The notes beneath the pieces are model-generated. The model worked only from the letters and a program-made list of their open reading frames with translations, was not told the DNA's origin and made no database searches. From Tranzscheliella williamsii (Eukaryota; Basidiomycota; Ustilaginomycetes; Ustilaginales; Ustilaginaceae), in the NCBI GenBank assembly GCA_023212725.1, contig JALBYF010000004.1:186001-250000 (forward strand): a stretch of DNA of 64,000 bases, read 5' to 3'. Position 1 is the first letter of the stretch; every line of letters begins with the position of its first letter. Shown one piece after another: positions 11,101 to 21,425 of this stretch. The translations under genes were made by a program, and so were the position numbers.

Positions 11101-12966
11101 TACATTCGTGGTGTTGTTGAGTAAGTTGAGGTGCTCATCCGGAACTGTGTCCTTGTTTTTCTCCACAAATCCTGCGCTAGAGTATTCGACGTCAAGAGCG
11201 TAGTGGCAGACGGTGAAGCTGGTTTGTCCGAATCGCGGCTTCTTGAAGGCGTTCTTGAACTCCGGCCTTCTATCCATTTGGGTGTAGAGCTTCTGGACGA
11301 ATGAGTCGTCGGAACCGGACGGTAGGCGCGATTCTTCGTCCAGCAGCGAGAGAACACCGAGCTTGCCTTCGATCATGTCAATGCAAGGTTGGTTGTCGGA
11401 AAAGTCGATGAACGTCCAGGATATCTGCTCTTGCAAGTACTCTTCTTGCTCAAGCTTGAAGACGTGATGGTTGAATTCATGCTGCAAACGCTCATTGGCG
11501 TAATTGATGCAGAATTGCTCGTAAGAGTTGACCTTGAATCGCTCGAAGCCGTAGATGTCAAGGACCCCAATCATGGACTGGCGGGTCTTGGAAGAACCAA
11601 GAGCTAGAGAGCTATTCATCTGCTCGACAAGCCAGTCGAAAAGGCAGGTATATACGTACTTGGAGACCGAGTCTCGGACTACGATGGCTTGTGCTTGGGT
11701 CAAGTTGGTAATGACCTTCTCGCCTCGCGTCTGAAGCTGTTTCTTGACCGTCCACTTTCTGAACTCAGACGAATCGATGCCGAGCATACGGGTGGCCATG
11801 AACAGGCTCGGTTCATCGTCGGACAGCATAGCGTCATTCCGAGAAGCAGTGATGTTGACGTTACCAAGGTGGAGCAAGGCTGCCAATAGCCGGAAGATGT
11901 TCCACTGACGCTCAATGGTGAGACCGACAGTGCTGAGGGCCTTTTGGGTTGCCTTGAACTCCTCAGCGTCGTTGAGTCCGCTGATGATGTGGCTTCCAGG
12001 ACCTCCCTGGTTGAGATAGAAAAACTTGGAGGCGTCATCCAGACCAAGATCCTTCTTTTCTGAGGATGGGGCTCCGGCGCAAAGCTGGTAGAAAATGTGG
12101 TAGTTGCGCTCCGACTCTGGCTGATATACCAGCCGAGATCGCTCTAGTAGGTAGGTGCGCATCTTGGCACCGACAATCTCGTGGCTCTTGTCGAACAGGA
12201 TCTCGAGATACTTGCCGAATCGAGACGAGTTGTCGTTGCGCGTAGTTTTGGCATTACCAAAAGCCTCCATGATTGGATTTGTAGCAAGAATCTGTTGTTC
12301 AGTCTCGCTCATCCCGCTCGTGTCTTTGCCACCCGAGCCGGCCTTCCTACTGCCAGGCTTGTCCGGGTCCTCTACAGTGGCAAAGTAACGCATGATGTAC
12401 TTGGCGGAGACGGTCTTACCCGCACCCGATTCACCGCTTACAACGATGGTCTGGTCCTTCTCGTCTCGAATCATGCAGCGGTAAGCGTCTTCGGCGATCG
12501 CAAAGAGATGTGGCTCGAGCTCACCCTTCCTACGACCAGAGTACGCTTGGATGATCTCGTTGCTGTACAAGCTGAGAGCGTAGAAGGGGTTGACCGCTAT
12601 GAGCACAATACCCGAATAGGTATAAATGACGCGCTGCGAGTAGCGATTCAGGATTGTATGCAGAACGGACGGTTCATTTAGGTAACTGAGATTCGTAAGA
12701 TCATCGGTGGCCTCGAGCAGAGGCGGGTTTCTCAATGGCGGCAATTCCTCTTCGCCATCTTTTGCGGATAGCTTGGCCACGGTGGTGTTGATGGTCTTTG
12801 CAGCGCCAGTATCGTCCAGGTAGAATTCCATCGAGATCTCGCCTGAAGCAGATTTGATCACTGGCTTGGCAAGGCTAGCACTGACCCAGCCCATCTCCTT
12901 GTCGGCGAACCATGCTTTGGTGCCCGGCACGAACGCCGCAAGCAGGTCTGCAGCAGCTGGCGCCAT
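8143..12966 (-). CDS. MYO5: Class V myosin heavy chain (Myo2/Myo5 type)
   Basis: This 1607-residue motor should carry vesicles and organelles along actin to the growing tip and septum. An SH3-like N-terminus (KAWFADKEMGWVSA) is followed by the motor. The P-loop GESGAGKT is at 178-185, switch I is NDNSSRFGKY and switch II is DIYGFE. From about residue 780 there are six IQ-like light-chain sites (IQSWWRMR, IQTVTRGFLARKKY and others). A coiled coil of about 920-1090 follows, then a linker rich in acidic residues (YDDEYDDDD), and a C-terminal DIL cargo-binding globular domain of about 1290-1570. Length matches fungal class V myosins. The start is the ATG at 12966; three extra in-frame codons groups upstream look non-coding. 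It is one long uninterrupted exon. The usual partners are calmodulin and Myo2-type light chains. Confidence 0.96.
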   Translation of the reverse strand: MAPAAADLLAAFVPGTKAWFADKEMGWVSASLAKPVIKSASGEISMEFYLDDTGAAKTINTTVAKLSAKDGEEELPPLRNPPLLEATDDLTNLSYLNEPSVLHTILNRYSQRVIYTYSGIVLIAVNPFYALSLYSNEIIQAYSGRRKGELEPHLFAIAEDAYRCMIRDEKDQTIVVSGESGAGKTVSAKYIMRYFATVEDPDKPGSRKAGSGGKDTSGMSETEQQILATNPIMEAFGNAKTTRNDNSSRFGKYLEILFDKSHEIVGAKMRTYLLERSRLVYQPESERNYHIFYQLCAGAPSSEKKDLGLDDASKFFYLNQGGPGSHIISGLNDAEEFKATQKALSTVGLTIERQWNIFRLLAALLHLGNVNITASRNDAMLSDDEPSLFMATRMLGIDSSEFRKWTVKKQLQTRGEKVITNLTQAQAIVVRDSVSKYVYTCLFDWLVEQMNSSLALGSSKTRQSMIGVLDIYGFERFKVNSYEQFCINYANERLQHEFNHHVFKLEQEEYLQEQISWTFIDFSDNQPCIDMIEGKLGVLSLLDEESRLPSGSDDSFVQKLYTQMDRRPEFKNAFKKPRFGQTSFTVCHYALDVEYSSAGFVEKNKDTVPDEHLNLLNNTTNVFLKEVLDTALSIHKPEETEASAADAKPAPRKLPGASIKKPTLGSQFKTSLVNLMATIDETNVHYIRCIKPNEAKKAWEVEPQNVLGQLRACGVLETIRISCAGYPSRWTFADFAERYYMLVSSDRWNLSDMEKVKALATHILSTTITEKDKYQVGLTKIFFRAGMLAQFEQKRTERLNALTTLIQKNLRRHVYQKRYQAMRTNTVKIQSWWRMRLAIKYVSDLRQATAATKIQTVTRGFLARKKYQTIRQAVIKIQSVVRGRAVRSTYKTAKVEFSAARLQALLRGALMRRQYRHEKQGIIHLQSCYRRRLAKKELVARRNEAKSVSHFKEVSYKLENKVVELTQNLQKRIKDNKELSAKIRALEAQILIWQGKHEEIDSKNRGLAEELAKPTIAMAEFDALLAAKKELDIKQEQSLKRIAEQDKRVADLTAELERQADELKARAEALTGATKSSEDDVATISSLRSEVASLREQLNRANALNTLQKNSQRIENAAPPVFNMSTGKENGYASAGSKRRPRRHSEAGPWSDAPVGRDEHEEAMLAAKRSAATANRHVSVAFGLQGQVPGFGQRNGYDDEYDDDDPSEEIIRLLENEEQLDEDVLNGLIRFLKVPAPSLQNPPSPKEVLFPAHLISLVTNEMWKYGLVRESERFLANVMQTIQQHVMSFQGEEAIVPGIFWLSNVHEILSFVCIAESDMLQGIGPGVDGGARSFEWGDYERLVTIVKHDLDSLEYNIYHTWMQEAKKKLHKMVIPALIESQSLPGFVTSDHSGRLFNRLLSNNSTPSHTMDDILGILNKVWKSLKSYYVEPSVTQQVVTELLKLIGVTSFNDLLMRRNFCSWKRAMQIQYNITRIEEWCKSHDMPEGTLQLEHLMQATKLLQLKKATLGDIDIIYDVCWMLTPTQIQKLISHYYVADYENPISPEILKAVASRVVPNDRNDHLLLPPEVDEAGPYELPLPREVTGIETYCPAYISVPAIRRLANRVA

Positions 12967-14615
12967 GATGAGCCGAGTACGGATAAGAGACGACAAGAAT
13001 GAATCGCTTGTCTATTTACGCAGCAACAAATGCTGGCTCAAGCCTAGAAAGACCGTTGTCTGTCGCTGAGCAGAAGCTTGCCTGAGCTCTGGTGTAAAGT
13101 TTGGCTCCAGATTGCGACAACAGGATGACTGCGCAGCTGAAGCGGTGCAACGCTAAAGGCGAACGCAAGTCAATTTACGTCCGACTTGCACGTATATGCC
13201 TGTTGCTTGGTCGGCCAGCCGTGGGGAACAACAGCTGTTCAAGACGTTGCTGTTGCGAAATTCTTGAAAAGTGAAGTGAAGTGCGAAAGGCAAGCGTCAG
13301 GAGAACAACAGCGATGCGACCCGTCCAGAGTTGTCAAACAAGAGAACAACTCGTTGTGGTTGACCTTAGCTCCCTGAGCTTGCGTCGAGTCCGAATGTGA
13401 AAGGTAAGAAAAGGATTGACGAGAAGGACAGAACACAAACCGGTTTCGACGAGCGGCTGCGGCTGCGGCTCCAACAGGGAATGCTGGCCAAGAAAGATAT
13501 GGAAGCAGGAGGTAGGTTGAAATGGGCGGAGCAAATAGAAGAAACAAGCTGGGCGGAGGAGGAAGCGGGCGGCAGCAGCGAGTAGCAGCGAGTAGCAGCA
13601 GTTTGGACAAGGAGAGGCGCACGCAAGCGAACCTCTTTTAGTTACCTGGCAGATGCTCACATGTATGCACACTCACGCTTGCAAGAGGCAATAGGCGAAG
13701 TGAGCAGGTGAAAGAAGTACTTTGACCCTGATGAGCTGTAACAGCAGAGCGTTGGGGACGTGCAGGCGCGTGCGCCCTCTCATTATCAGTTCTGTATTGT
13801 GTCTCGGTCTTTTTCCATATTCTGATGCATCCGACACCTTTCCTATACAGATTGACATAGTAGCAGGTGAAATGGCCAGGTGTTGGACTCAAAAATCCCA
13901 GTCAGCACCGAAGCTCGTTGCTGTCCGTTTCACCGTGCGCAGGAGATCCGTCTTCAGTAAGGCGACCAATGACCGAGGCAGCACAAATGAAAGAGGTCCA
14001 CAAGCGCCGTAACGACATTGCCTGGCCGCTTGGAAGCTCGGCGTGATCGTTGGCCGCCAGTGTGGCTAGTTCGATGCAGGCGTAGCCCACTTGCAGGTCG
14101 GCAGGAGCCGCTAGGCCCAGCTGGCTATTTCGTACAAACGAAATGGGCCCTATCTTGGATCCTTACATTTTCGTTACTTTGTAATGAGACCAAAGCGCTG
14201 CAACCCCGTACAGGCGCGTCGTGCCAGATTTGATTGTAGTGGCATTAATTTGTTCTTGCACTTGACTTGCAGCTTGTGATCGGAGCCCAACAGCTTCAAT
14301 ACATATACTTCACCATATACTTCACTGCATACAGCTGGCCTCAGAACCACTAAAGATATAGAGAAGCAGGTTGTTGAGGGATTACTCGTAACGTCTAGTG
14401 GGCAAATAGTAAGGTGGAAAAGAACGAAAAGGGGGAGCCTGGACCGTGAGAAATGAGAGATATGCTAGACAGATTGACGGTGAGCAAATGGATTCGCTGG
14501 ACTCAGAGACGAGTACGCAGGAGAAGAGCCACTACTCGGGTATGGATGGCGGTGGGTGCGCCAAGGCATGGGGTAAACGACATCGATGCTGGAAATGGCC
14601 TATCACCAAACCGGC
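12967..14615. other. Intergenic region: myosin promoter and importin 3' flank
   Basis: This 1.65 kb lies upstream of the myosin gene and downstream of the importin gene. Two short direct repeats are visible: AGCAGCGAGT twice at about 13575-13594, and ATATACTTCAC twice at about 14304-14330. No conserved frame is present. Confidence 0.4.
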
Positions 14616-17600
14616 TTACACCAGGTATTGTTGCAGACCAGCCGCCTGCACCTTGTCGGGGATCTGCGTGTTGAGCTGGCTGACAAAGCCACACAGCTGA
14701 CCTCGCAGCAGAGCACCGAGGTTCTCCTCATCGCCGCCAAGGACGTGAGCGAACAACTGCAGGATGGTGTCGATGTTCTGCGTCGCCACGGCGTTGTTGC
14801 TCTGAATTAGGTTCATCATGCAGTGCAGCACTGGCGACCATTCGGCCATATCCTTCTGCAAAGGCAACGATGAGAACAAGATGGGCAGTGCCTGGTCCAG
14901 GGGAATGGCATCGGCGTTCTTGATGATCATGCGAGACAGGCATCCACAAGCGTTGTCTCGTGCCGTGAGAACCTCGTCCGCCTCGTTCTGGCCCTTCTCA
15001 AAGAACGGTCGAATAGCGCCGAGCAGGGCAGAGAAGTGCTCGCTCAGATCCGTTTGAGTGTGCTCGATCAGGACGCCAGAGGCAAAGACGGCGTTGGAGC
15101 GCACGGAAGCTTCTTCGTCTGAAAGTGCGCGAGAGAGCAGTGAGAGGATCTCTTGGGTGAAAGGCGTAATAGCACCCTTCATGCCCGTGATAATCTCACC
15201 CAGAGAGCCGACTGCAGTGGCCCGGTCGCTGACAGATCGCCCAGGGGTGTAGTATTTCATGATCTTGGGCAAGAACTTCTTCAACGGATCGGTGAAATCG
15301 GCGCCGAGAACGTTGGCCATCGCGCCGACGAGGTCTGAAGCAGCCGAGATAAGGACCGACTCATACTCGGATGCTTCTTCATCATCTTCGTCGGGAATCT
15401 CGGAATCCAGTTGAGGAGGGCTCTGCTTCTCGAGAATCAGGATGGTGTAAGTGCACACAACGTCAAAGTCCGGCGCGATGATCCCTGGGCCGTTCTTGTT
15501 AAGACATTCAGCCAGTGACTGACAGATCTCAATGGCAGCGGTTCTGCGGAAGACAAGAAAAGCAAATGATCAAAGTTCGGTCAGTTTACGCTTTTTTGCT
15601 ATTCACCGACTTTGTCCGCTTCTCTCGATGCCATATGAGAGTGGAAAGCCGCCATGGGTAGCATGCGGCAGTGCGTCGAATCCCGACGAAAAGTCAGTTG
15701 TTTACATAGTAAAGGTTATAGTCACTCGACCGCTCCTATAACGGACGTCATTGTGAGCTGAGAAAGTTTGTCATCCTGCGAAACAGGACTCGACGCAAAA
15801 GGTGGTTTTGCTGATGCAGCATACCCCACCAGGCTTAACTGACACGGCTCTCACGGCATCGAGAAACCAAAAAAGCGCAAGGAACTTACCGATCATCTTC
15901 GTTTGACCACATATCCATAACGGCGGGGAGAACGGCATTGACGAGCTTCTGGACGTCGGCGTTGAGAGGCACCTTGACCTGCACGCCGGGCTGCCATGGC
16001 TCAGGGTTGCTTAGCTCGTTGAGAGTGTTAATGAAAGTGAACAGAGCGGAAACGGCGCTCTTTCGGATGCCCTGGTAGAAGTGCTCGAGCAAGATGACGA
16101 GCTGTTCGACTGACTCCTGGATGTAAGGCAAGAAGCCAGCCTTGGTGTGAGCAAAGATCTCGCCGAGCGAGTCAGCAGCAACCTCCTTCTCGATTGCGAT
16201 GGCGGAGTTAACGTTGAGGAAAGCGTCGTTGAGCTCGTCCATGTCGACAAAGCCGTCGTCCTCGTCCTCGTCGCCACCGCTGATACCAGGGATGCCAACA
16301 CCGTTGACGGTGCCATCACCCGAGGCTCCAGGAACTGGATCGTGCTCGGACTGTTGGCAAGACTGGATCAGCCTCGGGACAACGTGAGGTAGGAAGGGAG
16401 AGAACTCCTCGCCGAAGACGCGCGACATGACCGCGAAGAAGATGAAGCTGCATTCACGAAGTCGAGGATTCTGCAGATCCATTCCTTCGAAAGCAAGCTT
16501 CATAAGATCCTGGAAATAAGGTCGGAATGCCTCCTTGCCAACAGCTTCAGCAAAAGTGCCGACAGTGTCGGTGGTAATACCACGAAGGTCCATACCGTCA
16601 CCTTCCTCGGTGAGGGTCAGGAAAGGCTTGATGCGTTGCATGGTTTGATCAAAGTAAGGAAGGAAGCCTTCTTTGGAGGCATGAGCAGCACTGCCGATGG
16701 CGCCAGTAACGGTAGCCTTCACGGGCAGCGGAGCCGTTTCTAGCAAACCGGCGAGCCGCTCCATGATGGCGGGTAAATATTGTGAGATGTCGTTACCCAT
16801 GACCTCCAGGAGAGAATCGAGAGCGGTGCAGGCAGATCGCTGAGTGTCGGGGTCATTGACCAGCTCCATAATGACGGGAAGCAAGGTGGCGTGCTTTGCT
16901 GCGCATTCCTCTTCGAGCATCTCACAGAGACAACCAAGAGCGACGCAGGCAGCCTTGCGCACGACAGCGTGGGGATCCTTGAGTCCGGCCTCGACGAAAG
17001 GCCAAAGGTCGTTCATGTGAGGTCGGATGTACTCGGAGCAGCCCTCGACAGAGACACCAAAGGCCATCATAGCGGCCTTTCGATGATGGGGATCCTGGTT
17101 GCTCATGTAAGTTTGCATCTGTTCGAGCAGAGGAGGGAAGACATGGCTCGGAGGGAGATCGGTAGCCAGAGCGTCGATGACACGGAGAGCGAGACGGGAG
17201 GGCGAATCCTCGTCAACATCATCAGAATCCTCCTCGACAGCGATCGGCATAAGTCTAACGATCATGTGCTTGGCAAGGCCAAGGCTCTGCACTTTGGATC
17301 GCTTGTAAGAGCATATCCAGATGAGCGAGTTCAGGCACATGAGACGAAGATCCTCTTCATGGTTCTTGTTGGCTCCGTTGGCGAGGAAAAAGTCGATGAG
17401 CTCTGCAATGTGGTTCGAAATGATGGGGACTTCGAGCATGCAGATCTCCTCGAGAACATCGAGAATTTGTCGAACACCGTCCTGGTTGCTCTGTTCCAGA
17501 CACTGGTTCAAAACGCCGACCATCTGGGGAACAGCCGACTGCATGGCAGCCAGGTCGGCAGATGCATCCGACTCGAGGTTTTGTGCGACCTTGCCTAGGG

Positions 17601-18257
17601 CTCTGACGGTGGTGACACGGACTTCAAGAGACTCCGGGTCCTGCAGACTCTTGGCAAAAAGCTGCATGATCTGGGGGAGATACTCCTCGAGGGCTTCGCC
17701 GCCATCAACGAAGGTCTCGAGAACGGTAAAGAAGACGAAGATAGAAATCTGTCGATGGGTGGCATTGGAAGACTCGGCTGCGTTGAAGAGGAAGGGCAGT
17801 AGTTCAGGCCATGATCCAACGACGAGTTCACGCTTGGCAATTTCGGAAATAACACGGGCAACGGCACTTCGAACGGCGGCAGCCTGCTCGTTGGTTACGA
17901 CCTCGAGTAGCTTGGACTTGATCCCATCTCGAATCTGGACAGACTGCTTGGTCCACACCTTGCCACCGCTCTTCGCCAAGCGCTTCCTGAGTTCAACAGC
18001 GGCCAGCTGTCGCACAGCAAGATCCGGGGAAGTAGCCAGAATTTCGAATAGTGCAGGGACACACTGGGGATTCTTGTAGTACTGGTTTTGAAGCGCATCC
18101 GTAGCAGCCTTGACCGTGTTGGTGTCCGGTACATTGGTCTGCTGCAAGAGCTGATGCAGCCCTTGTACGAAGGAAGGCTGCAGTGTAAAATGGAAACGGC
18201 TGTCAGCAGCTTTTCATACCTCAGAACATTCCGCTTGGCGAGGTTACTCACATCCAT
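14616..18257 (-). CDS. KAP123: Importin beta family nuclear import receptor, Kap123/importin-4 type
   Basis: Three exons give 1073 residues: 18257-18252, 18177-15890 and 15543-14616. The first coding exon is only ATG GAT, ending at a GTGAGT donor. Splicing yields MDPSFVQGLHQLLQQTNVPD, a normal Kap123 N-terminus. The second junction joins EDDR to TAAIEICQSLAEC in frame. The protein is built of HEAT repeats throughout. It has an importin N-terminal region (LAVRQLAAVELRKR), and an acidic loop DEDEDDGFVDMDELND where Kap123-type receptors bind cargo or Ran. It should import ribosomal proteins and histones H3/H4 into the nucleus. The 346-nt second intron is long for this window, where others are 66-125 nt. 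Homology is clear; cargo is inferred from the family. Confidence 0.93.
15544..15889 (-). other. Unusually long intron 2 of KAP123
   Basis: The donor is GTAAGT at 15889-15884 and the acceptor is TTCCGCAG next to 15543. At 346 nt it is three to five times longer than the other introns found here. It contains no conserved frame. Confidence 0.8.
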
Positions 18258-19580
18258 TGTGGCTTGGGCTACTGAGAGACAGTTACGGACTGAACCAAGA
18301 GCTTGCCTCTCTTTTACAGGCGAACAAAGGAAGAGGAAGTGAACTCTTCCGTTTGTCTGGACCGAGGAGATCGCTGACACCAACAAGAGGCTCCGTCCCT
18401 AAATCTCAGACTACGCCCAAGCAAGTAGGCGAGCGAATAGCAATCGGGCGGCGGCGATAGAGGTAGGTGATGGTCTGTGAGCCTTGATGGGTAATCCTCG
18501 AGTGGATTGGAGTGGGTAAGGGAAGGAGGAAAGGAAGAAAGAGTTTGTAGCAAAGTAGCATTGATGAGCACCTTGCGACATCTTCACAACCTGGAAGAAA
18601 CCACCACCTCGCGCCTGAGAAAAAGAAAAAAGAAAAAAAAAGGTCACACACTCACAAGGCAGCGCAGCACGCATGCACGGCACCCCCACCAAATTTTTCT
18701 CGCCTCACGTCCATCAACTACAAATCGAAAGTGTAGTACGTAAATACAAGCTACACGTGGTGTTTGCTATCACTGGACCGTATATGGCTACAAATTCTCC
18801 TGCGGTATTTGAACTCTGCACAACCCAGTTCGATTGGTCGAACCAACCACCTTGTATCAGACATTGTCCATTACGCACATAAATCTCCTATGAGGCTCAG
18901 TGGCTTAGTCGGGTTGTTCAAGGTCTTGGATTGCAGCCCTCAGGCAGAAATATTTGTGTATAATCAAAATGAAGCTTGGGGGTGGACACCAACACTTTCG
19001 CCGCTAGGCATCAGATTTCCTGCTAAGCAGACCACGTCAAGGTTTGTGACTAACACGGGGTCTGCCAGATGGGTCGGCAGCGCACTAGTCGGGGATGAGC
19101 AAGGTGTTGTTTGCGGTTTGTTCTGTGAATGGGATCTTATGGATGCAGAAGCGCGCGGTAAATGCAAGTTTGAAAGAGGCTCTCTAGCAAGCTGTACACG
19201 GAACGTTAAGTAGTCAGTCGCATCGTATCGTGCGAACAAGGATTCACGGCTGCTGCGCGTGATCGAGAAAAAGATCGCGCTGCTAGGGCAAATCGTCATG
19301 TCCAAGCTGTGACTGAGTATGATTGGTTGAAGGTGGAGGGTGGCCTGGCAAAACAAGCCGTGAAGGAAAAAGAAGAAAACGAGAGCGTCGATGAGTTTCT
19401 AAGGTGAGCCTTACCTCATTTCACCAGCTCAGCCTTTGCCAGAGCCGAAAGAGGGATATAATCAGCTTTCGATCCACCTAACCTTTGACTACTTACTCCC
19501 ATCTCGTATTTTTCCCTTCGTCTTTTCCGTTGAACTCGGAGGCGCGTTTGAGCGTACAATAGGTACAAACACTCGCCACT
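18258..19580. promoter_or_regulatory. Divergent upstream region of KAP123 and the TMBIM5-type gene
   Basis: This 1.3-kb head-to-head region holds both promoters. It includes a purine-rich run of A and G at about 18618-18645 and pyrimidine-rich leaders close to both genes. The longest plus-strand open frame (18764-19213) begins without ATG and resembles nothing known. Confidence 0.4.
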
Positions 19581-20690
19581 ATGACCTTGTTGAGGCCGGC
19601 CTTCCGTACATTGCAGGCCCCTCTGCGCAGCTCGCTGTTGGTGGCGCGTTCCGCTTCTATCACCACCTCCAGCGCAGTTGCGCAGCCGGTTCGCAGCCAG
19701 CTAGCTTGGCAGTCACAGAAAGCACTGTCATCCGCGCCGCGGTCAGTTTCTGCTTCTTCACCATTGACTCAACATGCTCAGCAACAGGTACGGGGGGTTC
19801 GGAACAGCCCTTTTCGCCCAAATGGCGGCAGTGATAATCATGGTCGCTTCGCTTTTGCCGCTCCCCACACTGCTCCTGCCGCGGATGGCCCTACCAGCTT
19901 CTCGCAGCCTGGTGGTTGGACTCGTGCCTTGACCAGCCTCGGTATCATTGGCGGCACTGCCTTTGGTGCGAATATGTTTTTCAACCGCGAAACTCGCGAT
20001 TCTCTGCACCCGGTCGAGGCGGACTATCTGCATAGCACCTTTATGTACCTCGCCGGCGGTCTCACCTTGACGGGTGCAGCCGCCGTCGGGCTGCACAGGT
20101 ATGGCGTCTCGCAACGGGTTATGATGGCCAATCCTTGGGTCGTCCTCGGCGTAGGCCTCGTCGCTAGTATCGGCGGTATGGTGGGCGCCACCTCTTTGCC
20201 GCCAGGGCATCCTCTGAAAATTCCTTCTTGGCTCCTGTTCAACGCTTCTCAGGCCGCCGTCCTCAGTCCTTTGCTTTTCCTCAATCCTGCTGTCCTTTCC
20301 CGAGCTGCTCTGTACACGGCAGGTCTGGTCGGCTCGCTCTGCTATGTGGGAGCCACTGCCAAGGAAGACAAGTACCTCTGGATGGGCGGCCCGCTCCTTG
20401 CTGGTGTCACCATCGTAGCTCTCTCTTCGCTGGCCCCCATGATCCTTCCGCGTACGGCGTTCCGTGCCTTGGCTGCCACTGAGGCGCTTTCCTTGTACGG
20501 AGGTCTTGGCGTCTTTGGTGCGTTTGTCCTCTACGACACCCAGCGCATTCTCAAGCATGCTCAAGCCATTCGAGCCGGACACAGCCAGGGTGACCCCTTG
20601 GCCGAGTCCATCAGTCTCGAACTTGATTTTATCAATATCTTTGTCCGCATGGTCCAGATCTTGGGCATGCAGCAGAGTCGACGAAAGTAA
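19581..20690 (+). CDS. Mitochondrial inner-membrane TMBIM5/GHITM-type protein (Bax inhibitor-1 family)
   Basis: This 369-residue protein belongs to the BI-1 family branch that includes GHITM/MICS1. In animals that branch sits in the mitochondrial inner membrane and affects cristae shape and calcium or proton exchange. Residues 1-80 are Arg/Ser/Ala-rich with no acidic residue in the first 40, as expected for a mitochondrial presequence. From about residue 113 on there are seven to eight hydrophobic segments (LGIIGGTAFGANMFF and following). The family end motif is ALSLYGGLGVFGAFVLYDTQRI with a downstream SISLELDFINIFVRMVQIL. This includes the conserved Asp in YDTQ and the acidic residue pair used for ion coupling in BI-1 proteins. 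It starts at the first ATG and has one exon. Confidence 0.9.
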   Translation: MTLLRPAFRTLQAPLRSSLLVARSASITTSSAVAQPVRSQLAWQSQKALSSAPRSVSASSPLTQHAQQQVRGVRNSPFRPNGGSDNHGRFAFAAPHTAPAADGPTSFSQPGGWTRALTSLGIIGGTAFGANMFFNRETRDSLHPVEADYLHSTFMYLAGGLTLTGAAAVGLHRYGVSQRVMMANPWVVLGVGLVASIGGMVGATSLPPGHPLKIPSWLLFNASQAAVLSPLLFLNPAVLSRAALYTAGLVGSLCYVGATAKEDKYLWMGGPLLAGVTIVALSSLAPMILPRTAFRALAATEALSLYGGLGVFGAFVLYDTQRILKHAQAIRAGHSQGDPLAESISLELDFINIFVRMVQILGMQQSRRK

Positions 20691-21425
20691 CCGCTTCGTT
20701 CACCTTTGCTTTTTGGCGTCAATCAACATTGTTGACCGCTGTGTATCAATAATCTTCTGCTTATCTGGCTTCAACCTTCTTTCTACCTTGTCTTCGATTT
20801 CATGACCGACTCACCGAGCCTATCTTCGCTCAGCATTTTCGCCGCAACTGTATCATTACCGCCTCGACGACGCCACTACGCAACACCGCAAATTTCTCGA
20901 TCACCGCTCCTTTTCTCGACGAGCTGCATATCAATAGTAAGATACCTTGGCTCCTTGTTCCCTATCGAATGCTCGACCCTGTCGCACTTTGCGGAAGGGG
21001 TTTGCAGTCGATCGGCCCGTGTCCGACTGTGTAGCTCTGGCTCCTCTTCGCCGATGCCCTCTCATACCTCTTTCCAGTTGCATTCCTTCGCCTGTGCTCT
21101 TCTTCCTTCCACGCTTCCCCCTTGAGCCACCTCCTCCCGTTAATTCATCACAATGTTCTTTTTTACTCCATGGACATTTGGTTGAGGGAAAAACGGGAAA
21201 GATTATGGTCGGTTTCGGCCGGCCGCGACTCTACATACACATTACCTATCAAGCTGGGTATCTACTTCCACCGCTTGTGGGCAAGGAACGGAGCCGACAT
21301 CCCTACCCCCGCATTGTCGCACGTCTGTATCTGCACTCTTTCACTGAACTAGTATTATTGCTGCTTTACATGCTGTGGTGGGCTGTTGAAAAAGTGCTGC
21401 TGGTTGGATGGCGGTGGGGCTGCGG
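20691..21425. other. Convergent 3' region between the TMBIM5-type gene and the cyclin gene
   Basis: About 735 bp of 3' flank lie between two converging genes. The left half is pyrimidine-rich on the plus strand. No conserved frame or RNA gene is seen. Confidence 0.35.

Noticed and set aside
15661..15690. GTCGAATCCC resembling a tRNA B box
   Set aside because: It lacks the leading GGTT and no A box lies upstream; it is inside an intron.
15690..15780. Possible C/D snoRNA inside the long KAP123 intron
   Set aside because: The C box has a mismatch (AGGATGA) and no terminal stem closes around the D-like CTGA.
18600..18650. A-rich run that might be a retroelement poly(A) tail
   Set aside because: No target-site duplication or element sequence is next to it; it is a purine-rich promoter stretch.
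18895..18990. tRNA-like A box (TGGCTTAGTCGGG) and stem-like sequence
   Set aside because: No B box (GGTTCRANNCC) follows at a suitable distance, and the anticodon and acceptor stems do not pair.
18764..19213. 150-residue plus-strand open frame
   Set aside because: It begins without ATG, has no family resemblance and lies in the divergent promoter region of two strong genes.
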